Positions 10,881 through 21,269 of a stretch of 64,000 nucleotides of DNA are shown piece by piece. Origin of the DNA: Sparassis latifolia. Its lineage: Eukaryota > Basidiomycota > Agaricomycetes > Polyporales > Sparassidaceae. The number at the start of each line of letters is the position of its first letter. Positions within the stretch are counted from its first letter, which is position 1. The translations under genes were made by a program, and so were the position numbers. Location: positions 620,001 through 684,000 of the forward strand of contig CM031555.1 of the NCBI GenBank assembly GCA_018466975.1. The letters are read 5' to 3'. The notes under the pieces were generated by a model. The model made no database searches. It was not told the DNA's origin and saw nothing but the letters and a program-made list of their open reading frames with translations.

Positions 10881-13228
10881 CCTTGGGGATATGCAGTCGT
10901 AACTGAGGCTCGCGTGAAGCAGTGCGTCGGCAAATTTCCTTCGCCCCTGCAGGGTCGCGTACTTGCACCCCCGGATGCACAGCGCAACACGCACACGCCA
11001 CCCATCTGCGAGACTCACTGGAAGGCGGTGCTGGTTGGAGGGCGGCAGTCTCTACGGTTACAGAGCACGAACCAACGTGCCCCACAAGAGACGTAAATAA
11101 TCCCATCCAGCCCCCTGTTCTCCGCATTTCCCGCATATACATCAGGAGCCTACTCTCCGACCGGACTTCTTCGACCCTCCGCGGGTTGCGCGAACGCGCC
11201 ACGGACTTATCGCTTGTCGTTGGAGGTGGTACATGTCGCCACCGCGCGTGCGCTATCTGACTTGTCCTCTCGCTGCTTCTCGCACTGGCGACTGCCTGTG
11301 GCCACCGCCTCGCGTTGATTTTGATATTTGCTCCGGAATTCTGATGAAACTGTCTCACCCGCCTGTGAACGGTCCTACTGCGTGTCCCGGCGGACACCGC
11401 GTGATGCCCTCTGTCGACGCGAACTCGGACGTGCCACGCTGGTCGTACGAAGGCTAGCACGAGCTGGAAATTGCAGGTAATTGTGGTGGTACACCTAAGG
11501 ATCCGCATCTTCTGATTACGCTGAACCCACCGATCCTAATCCTCGCCAGCCTTGGTGCACTGGTGAACCGGTCATCCAGCGACCGACGCCGCGATCTCGG
11601 TTGGACGCATCGCGTGGAACGGTATGGCGCACTTTGCCTAAAAGGGGAGCATGCCCGCCCGCGCAGGCCCATCACGAAGCGCGGAACGAGGCGAAACGAG
11701 GCTAGTCGAACCGAAACGTGCTCTCATATTCAGCTGCAGCCGGTGTCGTACAACTCGCGACACAGCACGGATAAGTGGATACTAGTGGACAGATGCGAGA
11801 GGTGCCGCCCTGCCCGGCTGGCGGGAAGGGCGGGCTAGACTGAATGCGCGTTGCTCCGCTGGATGCCCGCTTCGCCTCGTGCTCGTCCAAATCTTGCGCC
11901 GGTACGGTGGCGACGCCTGCGGGTCATCTTGCCCGCCTTGACCTTGACACCTCTGCTTGCCGCGTTTTGTCGTATTCTTGTTTGCATTTTGGCTGCATGG
12001 ACGTTACACGGAGATACCTTCGTCGAACCTGCAGGCTGATATCCCCTCTAGTCGCGTCGTCAGCATTCGCCAGGCACCTTCTCGCTAATGAGGCACCTTT
12101 CAAACGCGTAATACGCAGTGAGCTTCGTTGTTCCATCTGCATGCTCCCTGCACGAACTGTGGTGGTCAATTCAGTCCGCCAGTTCGCGGATTTTCTGACT
12201 GTTATCTTTATGCAATCTGCATGCTTGCTGAGTCGTCTAGTTTCGCATCTGGGCATGGTTCGGGGTTACGGTGCGTGCTCGATATGTTATATGCAGATAG
12301 CGAGCAGCGTGCATGGGTGCATACTGTTCTGTCCTGGGACAGAACGAGACGCGGAGACGTTGCAAATGACTTATGATCCCTCCTCGAGCTCAGCACCAAC
12401 CTGCCCCGCATTCTACAGACAGCACCCCGATTACCAGTACCCCGCACTCGCGCATCTGGAGTTACGGCGCTATCGCGAGATACATTGCGCACTGCAGTGC
12501 AGTGCAGGCTGATCACGATCTCGCGTGTCATGCCAGTCCACACAGCAAGCCTCCGAGATGCCGCCGTAGTCTGCACGGCATGATCTGCGGCGTATGGCCA
12601 GGCTTCCGCCGGTCTGGTGTCTGCTGGTAGGCGAGCGAGACCAGATGGGGCGAGATGGACATCATGGGCTGGTGGTGCAGATGCCTGGGCTGCACACGTT
12701 GGCAGCTGGGTGTACGCGAGGGCGATCGGAGGGGCGGGACGGTGGGGGGATGGACACGAAGGTGGGTCATGACTCGACTCGTCCGGAGATGCAGGCGAGA
12801 TTGTGTGGCGATCAGATATGTGTGGACCCGTGTGCATCTGTACATAACGCGTCCGTTCGTCGTCCTTATTTCGCCCGGCACTCGTGATCAGGAGACGAGG
12901 GAGGTCATCCAGAACTCTGTGCCGCGCTGCATGCACGCACCTGCAGTCGCGTTCGCGTATAAATATCCGTTTCGGCGGTGGCGATTGACGTTGAGCAGGT
13001 GACGCGTGGACCTGGGTAGACGGGACGAAGTCCGAGTGGCAGGATGAGCGATATGAGTAGAGCTGCAGGACTTCCCACCGGGGTAAGATTACGCACGGAC
13101 TGCAGATCCGAATCCTCGCGTCAGCAAATCGCGGTATGCATGTTTACAGTAGTCATATCTAGCAGACGCACTACGTCGGACGCAGGACTCCGAGTCGGAG
13201 CTCGAGGTACCATAAGTTACTCTTCCCA

Positions 13229-13255
13229 GGCAGAGTAGACACTCTGCTTCAACCT
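13229..13255 (+). repeat. Dispersed repeat, copy A (hairpin core)
   Basis: GGCAGAGTAGACACTCTGC followed by TTCAACCT. The core GCAGAGT/ACTCTGC can form a 7-bp hairpin with a 4-base loop. The same core occurs at 15819 and 36438; this copy is the shortest match. Confidence 0.6.
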
Positions 13256-13642
13256 GTTCTGAGCGGGACATGCCACCCATGCGGCCACCTAAATACGTAG
13301 GGAGCTCAAGAGATCCACTACTTAGTGCTACGTGCGCACTGAATCTGGGCTGATAGTAGAAATGCTAGAAATAAATAATGTGTCGACTTGGGTTCATACT
13401 GTCAAGTTGATCCATCATCATTCGACTCATCCATGTGGTGTGGTCTAAAGGCATTTAAGCCAAGTAACAAAAAACATGTCCCTCTGTTCATGGGAGTGGT
13501 AACGGCTACAGCGTATACTGGCCTACACCGTATTGTTGAATCCAGTAATACCCGCGAATTCTAAGTCTGACCTCGTTGAATTAGAGCATATCGCATGAAC
13601 TCTGCTGCAAAAACCAAAATTTTTACAATGGTAAAGGTCAGG

Positions 13643-13741
13643 TGGACATGTCCGGGATCGAACCGGACCCCTCTCGCAACGCAGGTTCGGCAGAGAGAGA
13701 ATATGCTAAGCGAGCGTGATAACCAACTACACCACATGCCC
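13643..13741 (-). tRNA. tRNA-Ala (anticodon AGC) with a 25-nt intron
   Basis: Read on the minus strand, the acceptor stem GGGCATG pairs with CATGTCC (one G-U), with discriminator A. The D-arm is GTGTAGTTGGTTATCAC. The anticodon stem CTCGC/GCGAG encloses TT-AGC-A, then an insert of about 25 nt, then T. The variable loop is AGGGG and the T-arm is TCCGG-TTCGATC-CCGGA. The insert sits one base 3' of the anticodon, the standard place for eukaryotic tRNA introns cut by the Sen endonuclease. Internal A-box (TGGTGTAGTTGG) and B-box (GGTTCGATCCC) promoters are present. A T4 stretch about 25 nt downstream (plus 13616–13619) is a possible Pol III terminator. Confidence 0.95.
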
Positions 13742-14641
13742 AAGGTCCTAGGGGACAACGGGGAAACTTTTAGTCAAGGCATCCGGAAGCTACTCGCCGC
13801 TTTTCACATCGGGGAATTTGCATCTTTCTGGTATGGGCCTGATGAGCGATTGTAAGTCATTACAAGGTATAAAATATACGGAAGGTGTATAAAGCTTGTA
13901 GTCACGAGTATAATTACAGGTAAGACTATGCACCCTTTGCCAAGAACAATAAGAATTGTTCAAGGTTGGAATTATTGCACGACTTGAGCAGGATGATGGC
14001 TCTTGTGCCTCCTGTGAGACCTTACCAGCTGCAATGGCATTCCATTCCACATCCCAACCATGGCTGGTATGCTCAGTGCTCACCACCATGACATTCGACA
14101 TTCGACACCCAAGTCAACAAATATATTGGAGTATATGTAAAGAAACAGTTCATCAAAATATGCATACATACATGGAAATCACCCAGACGAACATCCAGGT
14201 CCGCCAGCGCACCACAAGGGTAAACAATGACCATCGGAGACTTGCGTGCGCAGGCAACACGCGGGCAACGTGTGGTCAAGATACCCTGGAGCCGGCATCA
14301 CTGAGGGAGTCGTGATGTACCATGACCGAATATGCACAGTGAAAGGGGAAGTCATTGCGCATATCCACGGGTGCTGCAAGTGATGATTAAAACCTGTGAA
14401 GAATCAGGTGTGAGTGGAATATGATCCTCAAACATGGACAGCATCCGTCCTCTGCACACAACAACATGAGGAGTGCCCACGGAGCTTCATAGCTCAAGGA
14501 TCAGGAATATAGGCACAGGAGTATCTCCCCACACATTGACACAGACAAACATGTCTGCGGAGCACGATACAGCTCGGGAGTCAAGTAACATCATACCAAA
14601 GGTGATGGATGGGCAAGAAGAGAGATGATGCGACGATGGAC
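13742..14641. other. Gene-free stretch, no recognisable gene
   Basis: AT-richer than its surroundings. No conserved protein motif, tRNA or repeat was recognised. Confidence 0.5.
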
Positions 14642-14649
14642 GCGCCGAA

Positions 14650-15369
14650 TAGTGTTGTTAGTGGCTTGGCTTCTGAGCCCAAGCCAGGCCAAGCCAAGCT
14701 GTAGAAAGTCCGGCCAAGCCTGGCCAAAGCCATCTGGAAGCCTTGCCGCTGGGCCTGGCTTGAGAATGCTCAAGCCCGAGCCGAGCCCATGAGTCCGGGG
14801 CTTTCAGCGCTATGTGCAGCAAAAATACAGGACTGCCTAACCCAACATCCGGCCTCATTCACACCTCACTGCTACCTTTGCTGGCACTCCTGGGCATACC
14901 AGAAAATTCCTCACTTTTACTATGACAACCCCTTCTGTGATATGCTCTTTTTTCCCCCAAAGGTGAGTATCTCCATGACGGTATGATGATATTGAAACCC
15001 TTAAGAACATCATCAGGGATTTGAGAGGTCTTCGTTGCCGCCATCACGTGCCAGATGGAGACCCTACGGAGAAAATCCAGATTCCTGATGATTCATAAAC
15101 TGGCACAACTCACCTATAATGCTATCCTATAGGCTGCCAGTCAAGTTGAGTTGTCAATTTCTTATTGATCAACTATCTGAGTAGGTTACCTAGTAGCTAC
15201 ATACAAAATATTTTTTTTCTTCAGCAGGCCCGGGCTTGAGCCCAAGCCAAGCCTGAGCCAAGCCCAAGCCCTACCATCAGGCCTAGTTTGGAGTTTGATG
15301 AAGCCCAAGCCTGCTAAAGCCAAGCCAAAGCCAGGGCTTTCAGGCCAAGCCAGGCCCTCAACAACACTA
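14650..15369. mobile_element. Non-autonomous hAT-like DNA transposon (MITE), 720 bp
   Basis: The ends form terminal inverted repeats: the left starts TAGTGTTGTTAGTGGCTTGG and the right, reverse-complemented, reads TAGTGTTGTTGAGGGCCTGG. They are flanked by GCGCCGAA (14642–14649) and GCGCCGCC (15370–15377), a likely 8-bp target-site duplication with two changes; 8-bp duplications are characteristic of the hAT superfamily. Both subterminal regions are packed with AAGCC/GGCCAAGCC motifs, such as transposase-binding repeats often form. No transposase frame lies inside, so it would need an enzyme supplied elsewhere. The family assignment rests on duplication length and end structure only. Confidence 0.75.
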
Positions 15370-15377
15370 GCGCCGCC

Positions 15378-16039
15378 GAAAGTTCAACATCCATGCCGAT
15401 CACTTTAGGGCCAGCTGCAGTGGACTTCAGAAGATAACGAGGGCAAAGGGAAAAGCACGCACCATCACGTTATCCGTTATCTCTTGTCGACAGAGAGTCA
15501 AGCTGAGAATAGTCTGACAATACATTGCAAGCTGTTCATCAAGCTTGGCCACTGTCGGGAAGGCGTTACAAGATGTACAAAACGCAGAGTAGCTCCGGAG
15601 ATGGAAGCCGAACAGTTATGGCTCGCGCACATGCTCAGGGCATAGCTATACAAGCACGACAAAGACATACAAGACGTGTACAAGCACGACGCGTCGATTG
15701 CAAGCTCTTACGCGGTTACAAACTCGCGTCACACTTGGTCACGCTTGTCAGAGCTACAAGCTCAAACAAGATTCAGGCAAATTCCCCGATGGCCAGATCC
15801 TCGTAATTAGTCTCCGAAGGCAGATGGTAGACACTCTGCTTCAACCTCGTACCTCGGATATCCGTGTCTGACGATCCTCGCGCATATTGAAACATTTCCT
15901 GCGACTGCATCAAATTGAGGCCACCCTGGCACACCCAGAATCCTTACTGTGGTTCCAAGGACGGATGTTACAAGAGACATTCAGACATACATTTGGAACA
16001 TAGGTCTCGCGGAGGGAGGAATCATATTGTTTCCTACCT
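15378..16039. other. Gene-free stretch 3' of the oxidoreductase
   Basis: Contains several ACAAGCACGAC-like short repeats (about 15650–15690) and dispersed-repeat copy B (15819). No gene was recognised. Confidence 0.5.
15819..15876 (+). repeat. Dispersed repeat, copy B
   Basis: About 58 bases, GGCAGATGGTAGACACTCTG then CTTCAACCTCGTACC and GATATCCGTGTCTGAC. It aligns along its whole length with copy C at 36438–36495 and over its first 27 bases with copy A at 13229. Confidence 0.7.
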
Positions 16040-17577
16040 CTACAGCTTTGCACCCGCCTCGGGATGGCGCACCTTCAACACGACCTTTCCGAACTGCTCC
16101 CCTCGCTTAATGAGCTCAAATCCTTCCTCAGCTGACTCCAGACCATCAAGCACATGCGAGACCACCGGCACGATACGATGTTCCGCGAGGAACTTGGTCG
16201 CATCAATCAGGTCTTTGTGCGAACCCATGGTAGATCCTGCGAATAATGTGAGGACAAGCTTGGAAAATTGTCTGAAAGCACAGGATGCTGACCGATGAGC
16301 TGATGTTGCTTGAGCACTTCGCGCATTGTGAATGTCACTTTAGGACTTGCGGTCCTGATTATAAAGTGAGAGTCAGGAGCTAGTCGCTTCAGAGAAGAGA
16401 CTTTCGGCTACTTGCATTCCATAGACGACGACTCTGCCCCCGGCCTTTAGGATCTTACTGGTCTTGCCTACAATATCTCCACCTCCAGAGTCGATAACAG
16501 CACTCAGCAGTGCTGAGGTCGCACCACCAGAACTGTTGCTCTTCAAGATAGCTTCCAGTTGACTAGGCCAGTCCTCTATGAAAAGTACCCGGTCGAAAAG
16601 ATGAGTGAATGTACAGAGAGGATAGAAAGAAGAATATACCAGCTTTGTAATTCACCCCTGCTTTGGCACCGAGAGAGATCGCGCGCTGTATCTTCTCTTC
16701 GGACCCACTCGTCACATAGACGTTTGCGCCGCGCGCGAGGCAGAGCTGCATGGCGATCAGGGCGACACCTCCGCCTATGCCGGTGATAAGGACGTTGTCA
16801 CCGTGCTTCACACGTGCATTCACGATTGATGCCCTGTCAAGGATTTGACGTGAACTGTTTACTGAAGCTTATGCGGGTGTATGGTGGAAAAACCCACCTC
16901 CAAGCAGTTACACCACCCAAAGGCCACGCTGCCGCATGCTCATCATCGAGATGGTCGGGAGTCGCAATGACCTGGTCGCGCTCTACGACAACGTACTGCG
17001 CGAACGTTCCCAGTGGAACTACACTTCCACCGCCTAAGATTACAAAGCTACGAGGCCAGATCATGCGTATCGTATTTATCTCTATTATTTGTCATGATAG
17101 GAAAATATACGCACTTCGACTCTGGAGCGTCTGGATCTTCTTCCCAGCCTCGCATCGGGACAAGGAATACTCGCTTCTGCAACAGAGGATCATTGTTCTG
17201 ACCCGAAGCAATCACAGTTCCTATATCAAACACATATCAGTAGTACAGTACACATGAGATCCTAGTGAAAGATGCGTGTACCAGCACCATCAGCACCGAA
17301 AGTACTCCCGAACGCAATTCCAGGATACTGTCCCTTGCGAATCCATAACTTGGAGTAGTGGAGTACCCTCTGTGAGCGCAGCCAATAAAACTGACTAGGA
17401 AATACGGCATACGTCTCTGTGATTGAACGCTGCTGCTGCGATCTTGACAAGGAGTTGGCCATTTTGCAAGGAGGGGATGGGACGTTCCTCCAGCCTGGCA
17501 TCGTGGTAGAGAGGAGTGCGTTGTTGGAGAGACTTCTGCACCGTCAAGACCTTCGTCGTCCGGGCAAGCTGAAACAT
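16040..17577 (-). CDS. Zinc-type alcohol dehydrogenase-like / quinone oxidoreductase (MDR)
   Basis: Six or more exons encode a medium-chain dehydrogenase/reductase. The start is taken at MFQLARTTKVLTVQ. In order come a GroES-like part (NGQLLVKIAAAAFNHRD, GSTFGADGAG), a segment FAQYVVVERDQVIATPDHL, the Rossmann nucleotide-binding motif in VLITGIGGGVALIAMQLCLA, VDSGGGDIVGKT, KAGGRVVVYGM and a C-terminal MGSHKDLIDATKFLAEHRI. Family members reduce carbonyl compounds or quinones with NAD(P)H. No GHE or four-cysteine zinc motif is seen, so zinc may be absent. One intron (16355–16415) has a GC donor: GGAAT|GCAAGT...CAG|GACC, needed to give YGMTASPKVTF. The gene diverges from the TFIIIC subunit gene with 183 bp between start codons. 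Substrate is unknown. Confidence 0.85.
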
Positions 17578-17760
17578 GGTGAACGACGTGGGACAGACAG
17601 AAGAGCACGCAATTTGGACATGGTCATTCGCAGCGGTGTGACAGTTAGTAACCAATGTGGGCCTGAGACTTGGAGAGGCAGGTGACTTTCCATATACAGG
17701 AAAGTTAGTTTGTGCAGATCCAGATCTGCGTTGTCTAATTTCAACTGCGTTTTCTTGACG
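17578..17760. promoter_or_regulatory. Short shared promoter region between divergent genes
   Basis: Only 183 bases separate the start codons of the oxidoreductase (minus) and the TFIIIC subunit (plus), so both promoters and both 5' UTRs must lie here or overlap the coding exons. No clear TATA box is seen. Confidence 0.5.
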
Positions 17761-20686
17761 ATGACCAGGCAGCTTCGTTCTCGAGCATCCCGTCTAAACT
17801 ATGCAACACTGTTTCAATACGAAGACGGCGACGGCGCAGGGCCTTCCAATCCATTTGTGGATGAAGCGGACAGCGGTAGTGACTTCGCACCTGAGGCCAA
17901 CGAGGCTCAGGAGGGCGAGGGAGACGCCATGGCCGAGGACGTTGAGGAACAGGAGCAAGAGCTTAAACTCGTCTCGGATTCTGACCATGAGCACTCTGTC
18001 ATAGGACCAGCTGGAACTAGCGGGGGACACAGTGCACCAGCTGCGAAACCGAGGAAGACGGTGTCTCTACCTCCCGGATTGTCTCGTACAGCAACTCGCC
18101 AGCAATATGCTCTCCCAGCTCTTCCTAGTGTTCATCACCGTCACAGAGCTGTTGCGCTCTATCGAAGGGACTCTCCGGTGGAGCGCCTTGCAAAGGCTCC
18201 CATGCCTTTTGCCCCTGATACAACAGTCCTTACCAAAAGCTCGACCGCCGATTCTGTTGTTGCTGAAAGAGTCGGCAAATCTTGGGGCTTCAATGTTGGC
18301 CCTGGGCCTCTGTGGGAGCTCATGGAGGACAGAGGGTGGTTCAAGGAGGAAATAAAAGGCGACGGAGAAGAAAAGGAACTTAATCGAAGGCCGAGGGTGT
18401 ACGAGTCGATTAAGGCGGATGATTATGAGGTGCTCAACCTTCAGTACGTCACTAAATTGAATATGATGTATGAGTTTTGTCGACGTTTGACGGACTGGTA
18501 AGAGAGGCTGCACCATACTTGCCAAATGATGTGGTCGCAGATAAAGACGTCCTCAACGCCCCATCATCCATAACCTGTTCATTTGGACCTTTTGGTCAGC
18601 AAACACGCGTGGAAATGAAGATGTTTGAAGCGCAAAAAATTGGTATATTGTATTCATGTCATAGGAGTGCATATATGACCGTTGTGACTCTCTTCGCCAG
18701 CGGACTTCATTCCGGGCAGCAAATCCCATGTCTTCAATGCAGGGACACCAGTATGGGCATTAGACTGGTGTCCGATCCATCCTGACGACCGTTTTCGTGA
18801 GTTTACTTGATGTTTGAATACGCCTACGTCTCTGAACTTTTGCATAGGCAAATCCCATAAACAATATCTAGCAATCGCTCCGTTTCCCTCACGCGCACAT
18901 TCTCCGTCAATTGGAGTGCGGGCGACACGACCTTCACATGCATGTATCCAGATATGGTCGCTAGCTCCTTCACGGGATGCAATGGAAGTCGACGACGAGG
19001 ACTCTACGAGCAAAAACACCGAGGACGATCCCGGAGAGATGAAGTGCGAAATGCTGCTATGCCTGGATAGCGGCCCGGCGTATGAGCTCAAGTGGTGCCC
19101 GCTACCTTCGAACGATGCATGTGAGGTAGGTGACTAATCTCGCTTTGAGCCGATTGTTCACCTATTATCGGCGCATAGAATTCGCAGTTACACAGTGGCC
19201 AGTCTGGTCCGCGCAAACTTGGGATCATCGGCGGTACCTTCGAGGACGGCTCGTTTTCGCTGTATGTTGTTCCGGACCCCGCAACTTTAGTCTCTTACAA
19301 TGAAGGAGACCATGGTACTGGCCCATTATTCAGTGCGTCACTAATCAGCCGCTGAAGGCTTCGCGTCTACTCAGGCTTTCTCATACATGTACAGTAAGGT
19401 TATCCAAGCCACTGTTGCGCATCGAGTTGGAAGAGACTTTGTGCTGGGCACTAGACTGGGCAAACAGTGAAGTCGTTGCCATTGGCTGCACGAATGGTTT
19501 GTTTCTTTTATCGAATGGCCTGAACTAAATCATTATACTGAAGCCAAATGTGATTCGTAGGATCCATTGCAGTATTCAATGTTTCCCAAGCGCTCAAAAG
19601 CCCGGGCGAAAGTGCGAGACTGTCCCGCGCCTCTTGATATGGATCTCATCGTATTTTCAGTTGTCCTTCCCACGCACTACTTCTCCGTTCACCAGTCTGC
19701 CATTCGTGCACTGGCGTGGATCCGCGTGCCAGGCGTTTCCGCGGACGGAAAGCCCGCCGCTACTGACCCTACTGTCATCGCGAGCGGCGGCTACGACGGT
19801 GTGGAGTGCCTCACCGATATCCGTGATCTCGCGGGAAACATAATGAACAGGACAAGAGGTAGCTCCATACACCCTCACGAAATTCAGACATCGTTGAACG
19901 CGTTCGTCCGCAGATGTCATCAACTCGCTGTGCTACTCACCCTACTGTGGCGGCCCGATCACCATCGACCACGAGAACATCGTGAAGACATACTCGATTT
20001 CGCCCAGCATGCTTGGGCGGGGACGCACGCTCCTTGAGCCCGACGGTCCTTCTTGGGTCTGTCTATCTACCTGCACAATCTCTCCGAAGCCACGCTCATT
20101 GATAATGTATCCAGAGCCTTGGCGCGTCCGACTACCATCCGCAGCTTGCAGTCGGTGTAACTGATGGCAGCTGTCTTACTACAAACACGCTTAGGTCTAC
20201 TAGGCGGGGAGGGATGGTTGTATGTTGATGCCGCAAACTGTAGAAGCTCGCCAGTGACTGACTGTCTTCGCAGCCGTTCCTTGTGCACAAGATATACCAG
20301 CTCGACTACAGCCGAAACACCGGAGAATACAGGATGCTCGAGAGATTCCTTCCCACGGTGAGCACCCGCCTGCTTGCTCTATGGACGTTCAGCCTAACGT
20401 TTCCATCATCGCAGGAGATGCAAGATCGGCCCACTGCGACGCGCCTCAACAAAGTGGTGCCAGTGGGCACCGGCGCGTGGCCGCCAGAGGTGGGCATACA
20501 CCGCGTGGCGTGGAACAGTGGGAACGGGCTGGGGCGCGCCCGCTCCTTGCGTCTGCGACCGGATCAGGGCTATGTCGCGTGGATTGGCTCTTGGGGAGGT
20601 GGATAAAGAATCGTATTCCCTATTATGGGATACAAGGCATTCGGCAGGAGACGGACATCGCGGACGAGGAGGAGGAATCGAATTGA
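17761..20686 (+). CDS. TFIIIC WD40 subunit, Tfc6/Sfc6-like
   Basis: The ATG at 17761 starts MTRQLRSRASRLNYATLF. About ten exons can be joined. The N-terminal ~110 residues are acidic and Glu/Ser-rich and likely disordered. The body contains WD40-type segments: CSFGPFGQQTRVEM, GTPVWALDWCPIHPDD, IQIWSLAPSRDAMEVD, AYELKWCPLPSND, KLGIIGGTFEDGSFSLYVV, SVHQSAIRALAWI, IASGGYDG, SDYHPQLAVGVTDGSC and PFLVHKIYQLDY. This order matches TFIIIC subunit 6 (GTF3C2), which with Tfc3 binds the B-box of tRNA genes for RNA polymerase III. One base appears to be missing in the C run at 20539–20541: frame HRVAWNSGNGLGR must shift to reach PLLASATGSGLCRVDWL. The end at 20686 assumes that shift; without it the frame stops at 20606. 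Confidence 0.8.
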
Positions 20687-21269
20687 GGTACTATACTCAC
20701 ATGATGGTGGAGGCCCACCAAAGACGACCGTCACAGTGTTGTGAGTGGAATTTTGACGTGCATTTACTCCCATGATTCTACGGAGCGTATGGCAAATCTC
20801 AATAATTGACCATTTCATAAACCACACGAAGGCCATGTGCAATGAGGTATTATATAAAGCTGCAGTGCATCTTTCAATAGAGCTTGACTATGTATCTGTA
20901 GTTGTGCATAGTATGACTCCAATGGATTCGCTTCCCGTAACCTTAATCGCCTTGTTCAGTTTGCCTTCCTCCGCTTGCAATCATGACCTAAATATTCGGC
21001 ATGTATTATCCAACACAGGCCACGGCACTGCAACAGATATGAATCCGAAAGAAAAAAAACTTAGTCGACTCTCCGAGGATCCAAAATGTGGTAGTGACTT
21101 GTAGACAGCTAGCGCTGGGGGTTGGATGAAACGTCGAGTTTGATTTAAGGGACAACCGTTACTGAATGGGGTCTGTACAACAATATGTTCACGTACAATC
21201 AAGCAGAGGGTAGCGGACGTACAGATACGCCAATGTAATTGTTTTATACCATCCGTATAGACTATGGTG
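20687..21269. other. Convergent 3' intergenic region
   Basis: Lies between the 3' ends of the TFIIIC subunit and F-box genes. AT-rich, with nothing recognisable beyond likely polyadenylation sequence. Confidence 0.5.

Larger units (their letters stand above)
6408..13642. other. 7.2-kb gene-poor stretch with local duplications
   Basis: No protein family or RNA gene was recognised between the His-rich gene and the tRNA gene. Open frames exist on both strands but overlap each other and show Arg/Pro/Ser-rich chance composition. The proximal part (6408 to about 7060) is CT-rich and CCAAT-containing and is probably the promoter and 5' UTR of the minus-strand gene. Two imperfect tandem duplications (8264–8690 and 10528–10880) and one copy of a dispersed repeat (13229) are listed separately. 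Confidence 0.5.

Noticed and set aside
15640..15700. Repeated ACAAGCACGAC/AAGACAT phrases, considered as a CRISPR-like array
   Set aside because: The units are irregular and too short, there are no regular spacers, and the DNA is eukaryotic.
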